Positions 1 to 10,451 of a stretch of DNA of 64,000 nt are shown piece after piece (positions within the stretch are counted from its first letter, which is position 1; the number at the start of each line of letters is the position of its first letter). Position numbers and translations under genes: made by a program. Under the pieces are notes generated by a model. That model saw only the letters and a program-made list of their open reading frames with translations, was not told where the DNA came from and ran no database searches. Origin of the DNA: Fennellomyces sp. T-0311 (Eukaryota > Mucoromycota > Mucoromycetes > Mucorales > Lichtheimiaceae); the NCBI GenBank assembly GCA_025266875.1, contig JALLLT010000006.1:806001-870000 (forward strand), read 5' to 3'.

Positions 1-194
1 AATTTGGATTCATTGTCGCCGGTAACGTAGATCTGACCATTCTTGGTAAGTGCAACAGCATGGTTACCGCCACCCACTACTTTGCTCAACGCATCGGTAT
101 CCGGAATGCCGAGACATTGTTCAGGTACGTTAATGTCGTCGGTATGACCTACGCCAAGCTGCCCACTGCCGTTTGAACCAAATGCATACAACAT
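1..194 (-). CDS. RCC1-repeat protein, N-terminal part (ATS1-like)
   Basis: The minus strand reads from ATG at 194 off the left edge of the window (64 complete codons seen). The peptide begins MLYAFGSNGSGQLG and continues to GGNHAVALT and GQIYVTGDN, which is a full RCC1 seven-bladed-propeller repeat (the G-x-N-x-x-G-Q-L-G and G-x-x-H-x-x-x-L signatures). A repeat starting at residue 2 is the layout of the small RCC1-like proteins related to yeast Ats1, rather than of chromatin RCC1, which has an N-terminal tail. The exact role cannot be told from one repeat. No upstream exon is obvious, so the ATG at 194 is taken as the start; an upstream coding exon cannot be excluded. Confidence 0.75.
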   Translation of the reverse strand, partial: MLYAFGSNGSGQLGVGHTDDINVPEQCLGIPDTDALSKVVGGGNHAVALTKNGQIYVTGDNESK

Positions 195-738
195 GAAAAT
201 TATATGATATTTAGGGAATAGAAAATGCTGCTTTATTTTAGTGACCTTGAACACGACGCATGTTTAAGAATGCAGCTAAACTAAAACTATTGGACTCTGT
301 AACACAAAAAGCTGTAGACCAGGCAATCATGCAAAGCCTGCATTTTCTTCAAACAAACGAGCGTGGATCTCAATGCCCATCTAGCTGAGCGTAACAAAGT
401 CGAAGCGTTGCGGTATCGAGTCATGGAGCCATCTAAACCAAGTGCAAGCATCTCGTGCATCTCGTCGTGTCGAATAGCCGACTCACCATTGGCTACCAGG
501 TTCATCATAGAGTACAACGTTGACGATCAAGAAAGCCCAAAGGAACCGGCCGTTCGAAATTGCTTGAATGATGCCCAGGAAGTATGATGGTACAGAACAC
601 TATATCCAGTGGACGACATGTCGCGAATAAGTCTGGATATCACAGTGCAATAAACCACTGTGCTTTACTGAGATAGCCTCTTTAAGCCTTTTATAATACA
701 GTACGGTCTATTTTATTAAATACAACGCGTAAATAGCT
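195..738. other. Intergenic, no gene assigned
   Basis: A minus-strand stretch around 287-517 is open for about 70 codons, but has no recognisable family, no good start and no splice partners. I see no RNA gene here. The right end is the 3' flank of ATP11. Confidence 0.4.
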
Positions 739-1937
739 TTACACGACGCGCTCGACTTCGTTCATCAATTCTTGGTAGTCAAAGTTGTGAGGCTCCTTGT
801 GGAACTTTTCTACCAGCTTGAACTTGCTCTCGCCACCCGTGGCATAGAACTGTTGCAGGATGAACGCGAGGAACTGGGCGTTCTGTGTGTCGATCATGCG
901 CGGGTTGTCCGAGATTTCGCCCTTCATCAAGACGATATTCTTGGAGTCGGCCAGTTCGGGGAAGTGGGAGATGGTGAGGAAAGGGCGGGCTTCGGCGCCC
1001 TTGGCCTTGTATTCGAGAAGGGAGGTGAAGTGACATTGGTGGAAGTTGAATTGCATGAAGAAGAACTCGACACCGGACTCCCTTGGCATAGGTACCACAA
1101 ACTGCGCACACGCATTAATGCCAGCGTCTATACGCTATATCGAATCACTGCTTACCAAAGGATACTGCTGGCTTCTCTTGAAGATCGTGTCGTATGTCTC
1201 CTTGGGAATAACCGCGGTGATGCAGTCCTTGTCGGCATGGTACTGTGTCCAGATCTGTCCAACCGTCTCTGCATCCTCCTTCTCAAGCAGCTCCAAGTTG
1301 ACAATCTTGTCCAGCGTCTAGTAAGCTGCATGAGCCCACTTGAATCCATCTTTACTATCGTGAAAAAAGAAAAACATACCGGAGCCGATGAATCGTAAGG
1401 CAAGTTGGACTTTGCAGCCACGGCTTCCGGTGACGCCGCAGCCTTGGGTTGAGCTGCTGGCTTGGGTGCCTCCGCCTTCTTGGCTTGTGCTGCTGCAGCT
1501 TCCTTTTTGAGCTGTTCTTGCGTCTTTTGCTTCAATTCATCCACGGTTACGCCCTTTCTATGGCGATGAAAAGGTTAAACACGTTTGTTATACCCCACTC
1601 TATATCAAAAAAGGAACTTACTCTTTGGCGACCCTCTTTAACTTTTCTGCATACTTGGCATCGTAATCAACCTTGACCTTGTTGGCTTCGGTGGCAATTT
1701 GACGAACGCGACCTAATGGTAATCAAAACATTTAACAATACAAAAAAATATCGTTGGTTTGAAACCCGGGGGGTGGCTGTCGCTGTTACCGATTCGGCTC
1801 TGGGCTAAAAAGACGCTCGAGGGTGTGCTCACAACTTCGGCATGACGCGTCTGTCGGAACAATGCCGAAGAGGTACGACTGGTGTAAGCTGTTCGGACAG
1901 CCGAGACGCATCGCTTTGAGAGAATGGGCAAGAACAT
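739..1937 (-). CDS. ATP11: ATP11, mitochondrial F1-ATPase assembly chaperone
   Basis: Five exons on the minus strand: 1790-1937, 1622-1712, 1380-1557, 1156-1317 and 739-1101 (780 nt, 259 aa; every junction keeps frame). The product is the chaperone that binds the F1 beta subunit in the mitochondrial matrix until alpha subunits replace it (ATPAF1/Atp11 family). The last exons carry the family core: a stretch around ITAVIPKETYDTIF, then FFFMQFNFHQCHFTSLLEYK, then ARPFLTISHF and LMKGEI. The first exon is rich in Arg, Ser and Thr without acidic residues (MFLPILSKRCVSAVRTAY), as expected of a matrix-targeting presequence. A Lys/Ala/Pro-rich linker (exon 3) separates presequence and domain. The second intron uses the acceptor CATAG at 1558-1560, because the AAG four bases further downstream would bring a stop into frame. 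ATG 1937 is the first ATG of exon 1. Confidence 0.93.
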
Positions 1938-2976
1938 GGTCGATCGAAAAAGCAAGACCAAACAACTGGATATTAAGGCTCACTGAATTAAGAAGCTAAA
2001 TTTCAGCCACCGCACCTGTCAGCTCGCCTTGGCGACAGGGACGATCTTTCAATGGCAGGAGGCGTGCAATCCAGTTAGTGTCGCTCTGACAAGTTCATCG
2101 AACACTTGCCTGAACACTGAAGAGCGCGCGCTCAATGGGTTTGACTGTATATAGAGTACTATGATGTTGCGCGCCGCACCGTTCAGTCTACTGAGTAAAG
2201 CGTAGTATACAGGCTGCGGCGTGTCTTTCTCGACCTACTGGACTGGCATCGTCGTCCGTAAAGCTCAATTTCGGATATTCCGGAACGAGGCCCCGGTAAG
2301 TGTTTTCATCACTGTGGTCATAAAGTGGTATATTGCTGTTGCTGTCTTCACCACGGAACCTATCTTGTTTGCCGCTGAACGGTGTAAAGACTGAGTAGTA
2401 CTTTCCGCAACTGTATCAGCACTTCCAATTTCAGGCATACAGAAACATGGACAGGTCCAACCGCTGGCTGCTTGCCTTGGAGCTATGTGAAGGGTCCCAG
2501 TGTTACCTGTCAACACGTCAACAACCATGCGAGTGAGCGTGTTAATAAGTACACATGAACCATGTTTTAACGGCAACCAAATATCTGTTTTGCAGGGGTT
2601 TGGAAAAAAGAGGTTCCATCGCTTGTACCAGTGATTGACACCATTTCATTCGTTAGGAATGTAGCAAAAAGGGAGGTAACGCGCACAGACGCCGCTCTTC
2701 TGAATGACGAGATTGCAGAAACCTTGTTTGTAATACCCGCCCTGCACTTTCTAATAGTCATTTTATTTTGAAGTAGCGGTGGATGCTACATCCAACTGCT
2801 TTTCGCACAGAAACGTGTCAAGTACTGACTACCTATGGAGGTGTACCGAGAGGCACAATCAGGTAAAAAAAAAAGGCCCTTCTGGACTCACCATTCACTC
2901 AAATATAAATACGCGCATATTGAGCAACAGTCTCTCATTACTCTTCTCTCCAGTAACTTGTCTTACAATTTGCAAC
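1938..2976. other. Intergenic between divergent ATP11 and homeodomain genes
   Basis: About 1 kb of mixed composition. Minus-strand open stretches at 2265-2576 and 2567-2761 show no protein-like character and are not called. The right end carries a TATA-like box for the homeodomain gene. Confidence 0.4.
2902..2909 (+). promoter_or_regulatory. TATA-like box of the homeodomain gene
   Basis: The sequence AATATAAA lies about 70 bp before the ATG at 2977 and is followed by pyrimidine-rich DNA (CTCTTCTCTCC), a common arrangement at fungal transcription starts. It also argues for the start at 2977 and against the longer open frame from 2779, which would place this box inside the coding region. Confidence 0.5.
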
Positions 2977-4071
2977 ATGACAGCCCTTCCCTCCAACAGT
3001 CCGCGCGGTCACCAATCACTGCTACTCCAATCCGGATACTCTATTCCTTCCGTCTTCAGTGTGTTTCCCAAGGACGACACAACAGACTATGACGGTAATG
3101 CACACCAAGAAGATCAAGGCGGAAAGCTGTTTGACGGCTTGGTGGATATCCCGGACGTTAGCGAGCCAGGCTTCTTGAAATTCAAAGACGATAAGCAGAC
3201 ACCTTCCGATCTGACCATCTCTTCCGAAGACGAGCCTTATGCGTCGACGGCCCCATCCTCACTTTTGCCGACACAATCCTGGAATCCGATGCCACTCATG
3301 GATAACAACCATATCAGCCATGTCATTTTGCCCTACTGCTGCTGCGGAGGCAACCATTGGCATGGCAATGACGGTAACTATCATGAAAATCGACCTGTTC
3401 CTTGCACCCCGCATCCGTGGGCTTTTGGATCGTACGGTGACTCCATACAGCACCCGTTCTCATGTGGAAAGCACACTGAATCCAAGAGTTCGCAGGGAAA
3501 TCACAATTGCTTTTTGAATTCGGAAAAAGGACTGATTGCTGGGCCAACAAAGGATCGCAAGTCATCCAAATCGTCGCGTAAGTCTCGTTCCACGAACAAA
3601 GACCATGAAAGGGAAAGCAAACGAGCCAGTTCACCTCCTTCACCGATGGCTCCTGTCACTCAAATGCGTTGCCAAACCATTCCTGGCTACCAGAAAAGCC
3701 GCCGCACCAAGACATCGTACGATCCAAAGACGAGCTATCGACTGAACACGTTGTTCTTTGAGTCTTTTGGTAACGGTCGCAAGCCAACAAAGGAAGAACG
3801 TCGTCGAATCCAGAGAAAAACCGGGATTACTTCGCGTCGACTGACATACTGGCTGTCGAACCACAAACGCCGCTTCGGTCCGGAAATCAGCGCTTACAAG
3901 CGACTTGCAGAGGAAGGCCAAATCGCCAGTTACGATGACTTTGTCCAGTACTGTAACAAGCATTACGTTCCGGAGATTCAGGCACGCGAGGACAGCGACT
4001 CGAGTTTCAATGAAGAGACTGAAGGCGAAGGAACAGATGTTGAAGCGGATTCCGAGTCTGAAGCAGACTAG
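2977..4071 (+). CDS. Divergent homeodomain transcription factor
   Basis: A single exon of 364 aa. Residues about 239-303 form a homeodomain: a basic arm (KSRRTKTSY), helix 1 with LNTLFFESF, a loop with the phrase KPTKEERRRI, and helix 3 TGITSRRLTYWLSNHKRRFG. The phrase NGRKPTKEERRRI and the W-x-x-N of the recognition helix are typical of fungal homeodomains. Here helix 3 reads WLSNHKRR instead of the usual WFQNRRxR, so the Phe, the Gln and the first Arg are all replaced, while Trp and Asn are kept. The N-terminal 235 residues are low complexity, with clusters of His and Cys (CCCGGNHWHGND) and a Ser/Lys-rich basic patch before the domain. The last 30 residues are strongly acidic (EETEGEGTDVEADSESEAD), possibly an activation region. 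Nuclear DNA binding is inferred; the targets are unknown. Confidence 0.8.
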   Translation: MTALPSNSPRGHQSLLLQSGYSIPSVFSVFPKDDTTDYDGNAHQEDQGGKLFDGLVDIPDVSEPGFLKFKDDKQTPSDLTISSEDEPYASTAPSSLLPTQSWNPMPLMDNNHISHVILPYCCCGGNHWHGNDGNYHENRPVPCTPHPWAFGSYGDSIQHPFSCGKHTESKSSQGNHNCFLNSEKGLIAGPTKDRKSSKSSRKSRSTNKDHERESKRASSPPSPMAPVTQMRCQTIPGYQKSRRTKTSYDPKTSYRLNTLFFESFGNGRKPTKEERRRIQRKTGITSRRLTYWLSNHKRRFGPEISAYKRLAEEGQIASYDDFVQYCNKHYVPEIQAREDSDSSFNEETEGEGTDVEADSESEAD

Positions 4072-4333
4072 TTGATTACCTTTCTCCCTCCTTTTTTTTG
4101 ACATCATTTCCAATTTTGTTGTTTGTACATATCATCCGTATGATCGTTGCCATTTCTCACTCATGTACATTTGCTTGCGAAATAAATCTGTCATAGTAGT
4201 AGTACTTGTACTGTTGTGTTTCTACTATCAAAGTTTATTTATAGTGGCGAGCAAAGCTAACCACCATCTGCCGAGAGGCATATTTTTGCATATAAAAGTG
4301 TTTTATTTACCCAACAGTAAAGCATCTAGACGC

Positions 4334-5128
4334 TTATTTGGACATAATTCCAATTAATTCAGGGAGCTCCTCGACAATAGACTGGGTGCTATTCACGAAG
4401 GGGAAAGGCCCGTTAGGAACAGGCTTGCCAAGGAAAGCGCAGATCTTGTCCCAAGTGATACCCTCACGTAAATCCAGCACCAACAATCGGTCTGCGGGCA
4501 CAGTTTTTATCACCCACTCATTGTGTGCCTCATACAACGCCTTCATTTTTTCGGGCTCATCCTTGAACGTTTGACGATCCTGAAGCACACCATCCATAAA
4601 CATAAGCTTGATCATATCGCGTGTTCGGACAGCATAATCCGCAGGGTCCTCCGGCAGCACATCGTAGTACTTGTAAATGGTATTGTATACCGACTTGTAC
4701 CAACTATCTGGGTCGCGTCTGGTAAGAATAACCTTGGCATCAGGATATTTCTCAATCAATTTGTCTGTAAATCGAAATGTGGGGCTATAAATAAAACTAT
4801 CAATATCACACGGTCGAATGAAAAAAGAAACGTCAAATGACAACACGTACAAATCCACAGCAGCATCGACGTCTCCATAGAGGTAGTCCCAATCATGATC
4901 CTTCTCTGGATGCTTGAAAGCTTCAATGAAAAGTTCTGGATGGCGATCCTCGGCAAGAAACGAGCGCATGTGAAGCGTGTTGTACCTGAAATTTTCATTG
5001 TTCTCATCAGTATTTAGCACGGCCTATGCACTGGTTAAAAGGCCTTGCCCTAATTTATTGAGTGCAACTCGTAAGCTATCAGTCGCAGAGCGGCTCACAC
5101 CTGCTCCAATGACTTTGAGTGGGGCCAT
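4334..5128 (-). CDS. Sulfotransferase-family protein, copy A
   Basis: Exons on the minus strand: 5049-5128, 4851-4985 and 4334-4784 (666 nt, 221 aa). The protein belongs to the P-loop sulfotransferase-like family common in fungi and nematodes (Sulfotransfer_4 type), which would move a sulfuryl group from PAPS to an unknown acceptor. The N-terminus MAPLKVIGAG is followed by the phosphosulfate loop, here VSRSATDSLR, in which the usual Gly (GTDSL in copy B) is Ala. The 3'-phosphate motif is present as KVILTRRDPDSWYKS. The first intron starts with GC instead of GT (5048-4986). The second intron (4785-4850) is 66 nt long and has no in-frame stop, so a retained form would only insert 22 residues; splicing gives AVDFPTFRFTDKL, as in relatives. 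The paralogue lies at 37824-38632. Confidence 0.85.
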
Positions 5129-5175
5129 GCGAAAGAAAGTAGAGACAATCGACTTTTTTTCTTTTCGCGTCTGTG

Positions 5176-5184
5176 ATTATATAC
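5176..5184 (-). promoter_or_regulatory. TATA-like box of sulfotransferase A
   Basis: On the minus strand GTATATAAT lies about 50 bp before the ATG at 5128 and is followed by an A-rich leader. Position only; no experimental support. Confidence 0.4.
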
Positions 5185-6892
5185 TTTACTGTGCAGGGTG
5201 GCGCAAGCACTGTTGTGCTACAGCGCTAGGCATTTCTTACTGATCAAATTTCCTCGCTACGCGTCACTTGCTGACCAAATTCGTGTTTATGCAGAAATGG
5301 AATTACGTATGCTTACATACAGCGTGATCCTCTGTTTAACGGCTATACTGAAAATAGCCAATCCGACATACGTCTGTCGATCCATGACGATTACTAACGT
5401 GCCTCTCTGATGGATAATTGACCAACGTGCATGCGCAATGCATGGGTTGATACCCTGTTTCAAACTATACACAAGTATTGCTCGCAGAGGTCGTGTTGCG
5501 TACCATACAAGAGGAGTATTATTATTAAGGGTAAGTAATAAAAAACTTGGAACGTAAAGAATGCGTGATCGTGCTAAGCCTCCTAACTCTGTCCACATGT
5601 TTTCTGTTCATCTTGCGCCTCGATCTGCTTTTTCATACGTATAATTTCATAGTTATACACGTTCATTAGTTTGTAACTTGATGCTATTTTAAGATATGTA
5701 CGTCTGACAATTACCGCAATCATCATGCCAAGTCTCCTTATTCTGCCCACTCTGCTTTGGTGTTCCCTGCGCCTCGTCTGTTCGTTGATATGTGTGCTTT
5801 TAGAGTTACGTATCAGGTGTATTACTCTGTAACATGCTGATGCTATTTCGAAAGATATACCGCTGGCACCTGTCATGACAGCTGTATCTTATTACGTTAT
5901 TTACCAGCACCGGAAACACTACGTAACCATGAAAGCATAAAAAGTATCGTATGTCTAAGGACGATAAGTCGCTGTATCCGTTGCGGATATTGATATTGCG
6001 TGTAATAACTGTGCTACGTACGATATTTCTCGCTTTATTTAGGGAAGCATGTGACATACTAAAGCAGTAGACAGCACCATTCAAACTGAAGAAGAAATCG
6101 CGTAGGACAAAACAGCATAGGACAGACCATCTGCCGGTTACTGGGCCTATGTTTTTCGAATAGTGTATTCTATAGCAAACTTTAATGAAGATATGATCAT
6201 ATTATCATTACCGCGGAAAGACGACCAACTTATATAGTAGCGTAGTACTAATGTTGTTTTTTAGCAAAGCGTGTAACAACGCGATTCTGACCTCGATGTA
6301 GCAAACAAAACCAGTGAATCATGAAAAAAAAACTATTTATATAACAAGGTGTGCAACGGTTCAACTAACGAAACATACATAGTAGCAGAATAGTATTCAG
6401 TATTAAAGCTCGAATACATGAGGTTAAATTTGGACGGTTTTCAGGTATAATCAAAGAGAGTGATCTTATTATGTACGTACACAGATCTAGATAATTTGAA
6501 GCGCACGATATGCTTATGATGGTGGTAACAACACAGTGGCCAGATGCAGGAGCACTGTCTTGGTTAGTAATTTATTAGAAATATACCTATAAGCTTCTCC
6601 TCGAACGGTAAATGGGAGAGGAAGACTCACAGCACTATGCAAGAGCGAAAAAGCATAAACCGAATCTCAAAAGGATGGTAAAAAAAAGTCATTTATAGCT
6701 ATGATGCAACTTGAGAATGATAAGCGCATATATTAATAGGCGTTTATAAAAGTGAATATCAGCATACAAAATGGGGCCAGTCAAGGCGAATTCATTCGCA
6801 TTTCTATGGCTGTATCTTTCGAAGCCTTGCATCCAATCCCGTCAATCTGTCCTATGACCAAGTATAGGAAAGGTTACCTATTATTTTGATAG
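5185..6892. other. AT-rich intergenic region
   Basis: About 1.7 kb with only short random open frames on both strands. I found no splice-linked exons, tRNA boxes or inverted repeats of note. Confidence 0.5.
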
Positions 6893-7595
6893 ACCGAGCA
6901 GTTGCTATCGGACGACCAAAGGCAGAAATACAATAGGTTGACAGAGACCATGTTTTCGTTTGCGTGCTTCATGCTACACATATGTGGAGAGTCGCGGTTA
7001 ATACGTGCACCTTTCTCTCGAATGCTCCACAAGATGCAAGCAGCAATGGAATTAATCGTTTGTGCAGTCGAGCATATTGACGTGTTGGTTCAAGATACCC
7101 GAAATCCAGGTAACCCATTCATTCGTAAGACCAAAACGACAATCACTCGACAACAACCTTACTCGACAAGATTTATCGCGAAAACTATCCAAAAAAAGAG
7201 GCTACAAAGTGAATAAACGATAATAAGCAAGGTGAAAGACGCGCAACGTGTTGCCTGGTTGGTATCAAACAATTATTCAAGTTAAACAGGTACGGTCAGC
7301 AACAGTGGATAATATCATGATGAGCGACCTTGCATAACGTTGCAGTACCGTATATAGCTTGGACCGCAGCGTGACGCTAAAGAAGCTATATATCCCAAAT
7401 ACAGCTGGGGTCTCCACTGTTGCCTTGTGAGAAAAAGGAGAACGATAAGCTGGATCCAGATTATGGTAAGCTTACTTGTTTTTCTCTGCATAAAAGTCTT
7501 ATACTAATGCATGTGCAGGGTGGCCAATGATCAAAGGCAAGTCAGTAGTTGACGTTACAGCACTGTTATGGCGGTCGTCTCCTCCCCAAGAATGA
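6893..7595 (+). pseudogene. Gene fragment of unknown function
   Basis: Three exon-like blocks with normal splice borders are visible. Block 1 (6893-7109) follows TTTTGATAG and ends at AATCCAG before GTAACC; it encodes 72 protein-like residues, including FACFMLHICGESRLI and AVEHIDVLVQDTRN. Blocks 2 and 3 (7405-7465, 7519-7595) join in frame, giving a 45-residue C-terminus with LDPDYGWPMIKGKSVVD and WRSSPPQE before a stop. Block 1 ends in phase 1 whereas block 2 opens in phase 0, and no convincing 5' exon with an ATG was found. Either exons were missed or this is a decayed gene. The family is not recognised. Confidence 0.35.
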
Positions 7596-8485
7596 TAAAG
7601 ATAGATGCCATTTAATTACTATCAGACGCCTTTCCGATCAATCTGAAAAAGAAGAACGGCAGAGCAAAGATGGTTCCGAATTCCTACTTGCGCTCGTGAA
7701 GGATCATGCAGACTGGAACAGCACCAGCTGGAATATGTTCCTACCTTGCACCGGCACTTTATACTCACTTGCCACTACATACGCAAGCAAGTCGTCAACT
7801 GGTGCCCTCGCAAGAAATGAGTTGACACAGATAAACTCGACGGCCACTGCAACTGCATTTTTTAACTGACGATGCAGCATGCAACACAGGATAAAGGCGC
7901 TTGCAGATGGATGCGATCTTGAAACGTATGTAGAGTAGGCATGCTACCAACCCCACGCGGACCACTTACGTATTCTGGCAAATATAACCGCCAGGGATGC
8001 CCTTTTCTTAACGATTATAAATACGATTGATATTTTAGGTAGATTCCAGTAGATGGCACTAGTCTCGTTTGTATCCACTGGACTGCCAGCACGCGGTGCT
8101 CCATTTTATAATTCCTTTCAATAATGCGTATTTCAGACAAAGCATCTAAAGTTGGAGGGCTCGCTCGTTTGCGTTTTTAATGGTTGGGAAAGACCTTCGA
8201 TGTTTAACATCGTATTAAACGCGATTGCATACCAGATCGCGCTTGAATGCCATGCACTGAAGGTCTGTAAATAGGTTTATATATTGATATGTTTGACTGG
8301 GAGCTGTTGTAAAAATATGTTGTGCGTACATCATCAGAAACAGGTATATCGCTGATCCTGGACTATTTAGCGAGCAAGTATAAAGTTCTAATAACTGACC
8401 TGTCACTCCGAATCGCGAACTATTTCAAACGCGTGCCAGACCAGACGCGAACCTAGAAGCAAGCGCTCTTTTACAGTTTCTCACC
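7596..8485. other. Intergenic, upstream of the BARD1-like gene
   Basis: About 0.9 kb. An open frame at 7549-7869 overlaps the end of the fragment above and is not supported by splice sites. Nothing else is seen. Confidence 0.4.
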
Positions 8486-10101
8486 ATGGCATCATATAAT
8501 TCGGCAGCAGCCACTGAGCTACCCAACACAATCGATGGTTTGCTATGGCGAATGCGATGCGAATTGAACTGTCCGATCTGGTGAGCATTGCTGCGCATTG
8601 GAAAAGAAACGATTATTAACAGTGTAACAATAATAAAGTCTTCAAGTGTTGACAGACATAAGAAGCACTCCATGTGGACATTCATTCTGTGAGGCATGCA
8701 TCAAGAAAGCATTGCGATCGTCGGCTGAGTGTCCAATGTGCAAACAACATGTTACTCAACGAGGGTTATACGTTGCCGAGTCGCTCAATTTGATCGTACA
8801 AGACTTTTTAGCGCTGCGCGAGGCTTACGAGAAAGAAACTGGCAATGGTAAGAAAAAAGGAAGGCAATGGCTATGAAGCAAGAAACTATGGAGTAACACG
8901 CGATGAAGATTTATCTATGCCGGTGCCTGCGCGTAGCTGGCGCACTGACCCTGTGCCTGACCTATCGCAACGGATGCCTTATCCGGCGAAAAGTGAGCAG
9001 GCCGAACAAGGAACAGCGGATCCCGAGGGAGCGTGTGTCACGTCACTTGAAATTGGCCAAGGTAACATAGGACTGATTTGCCTGCATGGACACTTGCTCA
9101 AAAGAGAAAAAAAAAGCAACCGAACGACAGCAGTCCGAGGCATGTGATGAACATGTCATTGCGTACTCCAGCATCCAGGACAACAATGTGGTACATAATT
9201 TGCAAAAAAAAAAAAACGATGCGGCGCTGGTGTTTATATACAAACATTGCTTTTTATAGCTTGAGCAGTTGGCGCATCTCGCTCACCACCACGCAAATGT
9301 GCGAAAGGTGTCTGCGGTGTCAGAGGAAGTAACCTGCGTCGTGGTTGCCACGGGTCAGTATATCAAGCATGGGAGCCCCAGGGGAGCCAGGGAAAGCTAA
9401 CTGCCACAACAGATGACAGACGATTGGCAAAGCACCGAACCATAAAATACCTGCAAGCCGTGCTCATGGGAAAAACAATTGTGAGCCAAGACTGTAAGAT
9501 GCCTGTTGTGCGAAACGAAAAGAGATGAGTGTGTCAGGCTCACATGGGTTCCACCATCCAAAGGGATCAGTGCATGCTACGAAGCGGGCCGGATGGTTCC
9601 AACCAATCCTTACGAAGTGGTAGGCGACCCAGTGGGAGTAAGCAGCGCAGAGAACACGCTGCAGCGGGCACGAGAGCACATTGTCAGCGGGGTAAGAGCA
9701 ATCCGTGTGTGTGTGGGAGGGGGGAGTGAGGCGAGGGTTGAAAGAGGAGGACGACTAAGAGAAATTCACAGGACAAGCTATTCAAGGATCAAGTGTTCTG
9801 GTTCTATGGCACGTTCACTCGACCAACGCAAGATGAGCTCAGCTCACTCATCACGTTGGGTGGGGGCAGGATCGAGACATCGGGTGACGAGCTCCCCGCA
9901 GCAGGCGACATCATCTGCTCGTCGCGGCTGACGACAACGGAGGCGGGGCGACTGGTTGCCAGGTATCACAAGAAGCCGGTGGCGTGTGCGTGGATCCTGG
10001 ATTGCATCAGCGCGTACGAGGTGCTGCGAAAGGATAAATACGTGGCGGGTGATGCGAAAAACAGTCGTTATGTGTATAGGCGGGCCAAGCATGGACGATG
10101 A
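8486..10101 (+). CDS. RING and tandem-BRCT protein (BARD1/BRCA1-like E3 ligase)
   Basis: Eight exons: 8486-8580, 8639-8847, 8894-9061, 9117-9190, 9260-9353, 9413-9480, 9530-9691 and 9772-10101. Together they make 1200 nt, 399 aa, with all junctions in frame. The N-terminus holds a C3HC4 RING finger: CPIC, then LQVLTDIRSTPCGHSFC, EAC and ECPMC. After a polar linker come two BRCT repeats. The first includes EEVTCVVVATDD, then RTIKYLQAVLMGKTI joined to CVRLTWV (the conserved hydrophobic strand and Trp). The second runs from FWFYGTF through ITLGGGRI to ACAWILDCI. The linker between the repeats has YEVVGDP, as in BARD1-type pairs. RING plus C-terminal tandem BRCT is the plan of BRCA1 and BARD1, which ubiquitinate H2A and read damage marks; no ankyrin repeats are seen. 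Role and partner are inferred. The exon 2/3 intron is only 46 nt. Confidence 0.85.
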
Positions 10102-10130
10102 AAAAAAGGTCCGAGCCGCAGATGGGCGTC

Positions 10131-10163
10131 TTTTCTCTCTCTCTCTCTCTTTCTCTTTCTCTC
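10131..10163 (+). repeat. TC-rich microsatellite
   Basis: A TTTTCTCTCT tract continues as (CT)n with TTTCTC interruptions. It lies just after the BARD1-like stop codon, in the 3' flank. Confidence 0.8.
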
Positions 10164-10451
10164 AACTTTTTTTTCCCAAGCAATGACCCTGAGCGACTTT
10201 TTACGACGATACCTGCTGCAAGGTCAGCCGTCCCAGGCGCCGGCGAACACCACCAACCCCAGACAGCAGCTGGTGCACATCCGTCATTTGAAACGCGACC
10301 GGACCAGTCGGCGACAGACGTATCTTTTGCCTGACGTCCCCACAGCTTCCTGACTCCCTTTATTAATGTTTTTACGTAAAAGTATAAGTAACTTCCGACC
10401 CATGGATGTACACTCGCTCTGTCTGTCATACAAACAATATATTGTCTTTTT

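Noticed and set aside
772..1398. A 208-codon open frame on the plus strand
   Set aside because: It is exactly antisense to ATP11 exons 3-5 and starts at a non-ATG codon; the minus-strand protein is clearly conserved.
2779..2976. Upstream extension of the homeodomain ORF to 2779
   Set aside because: It would run through the TATA-like box and the pyrimidine-rich start region; the ATG at 2977 fits better.
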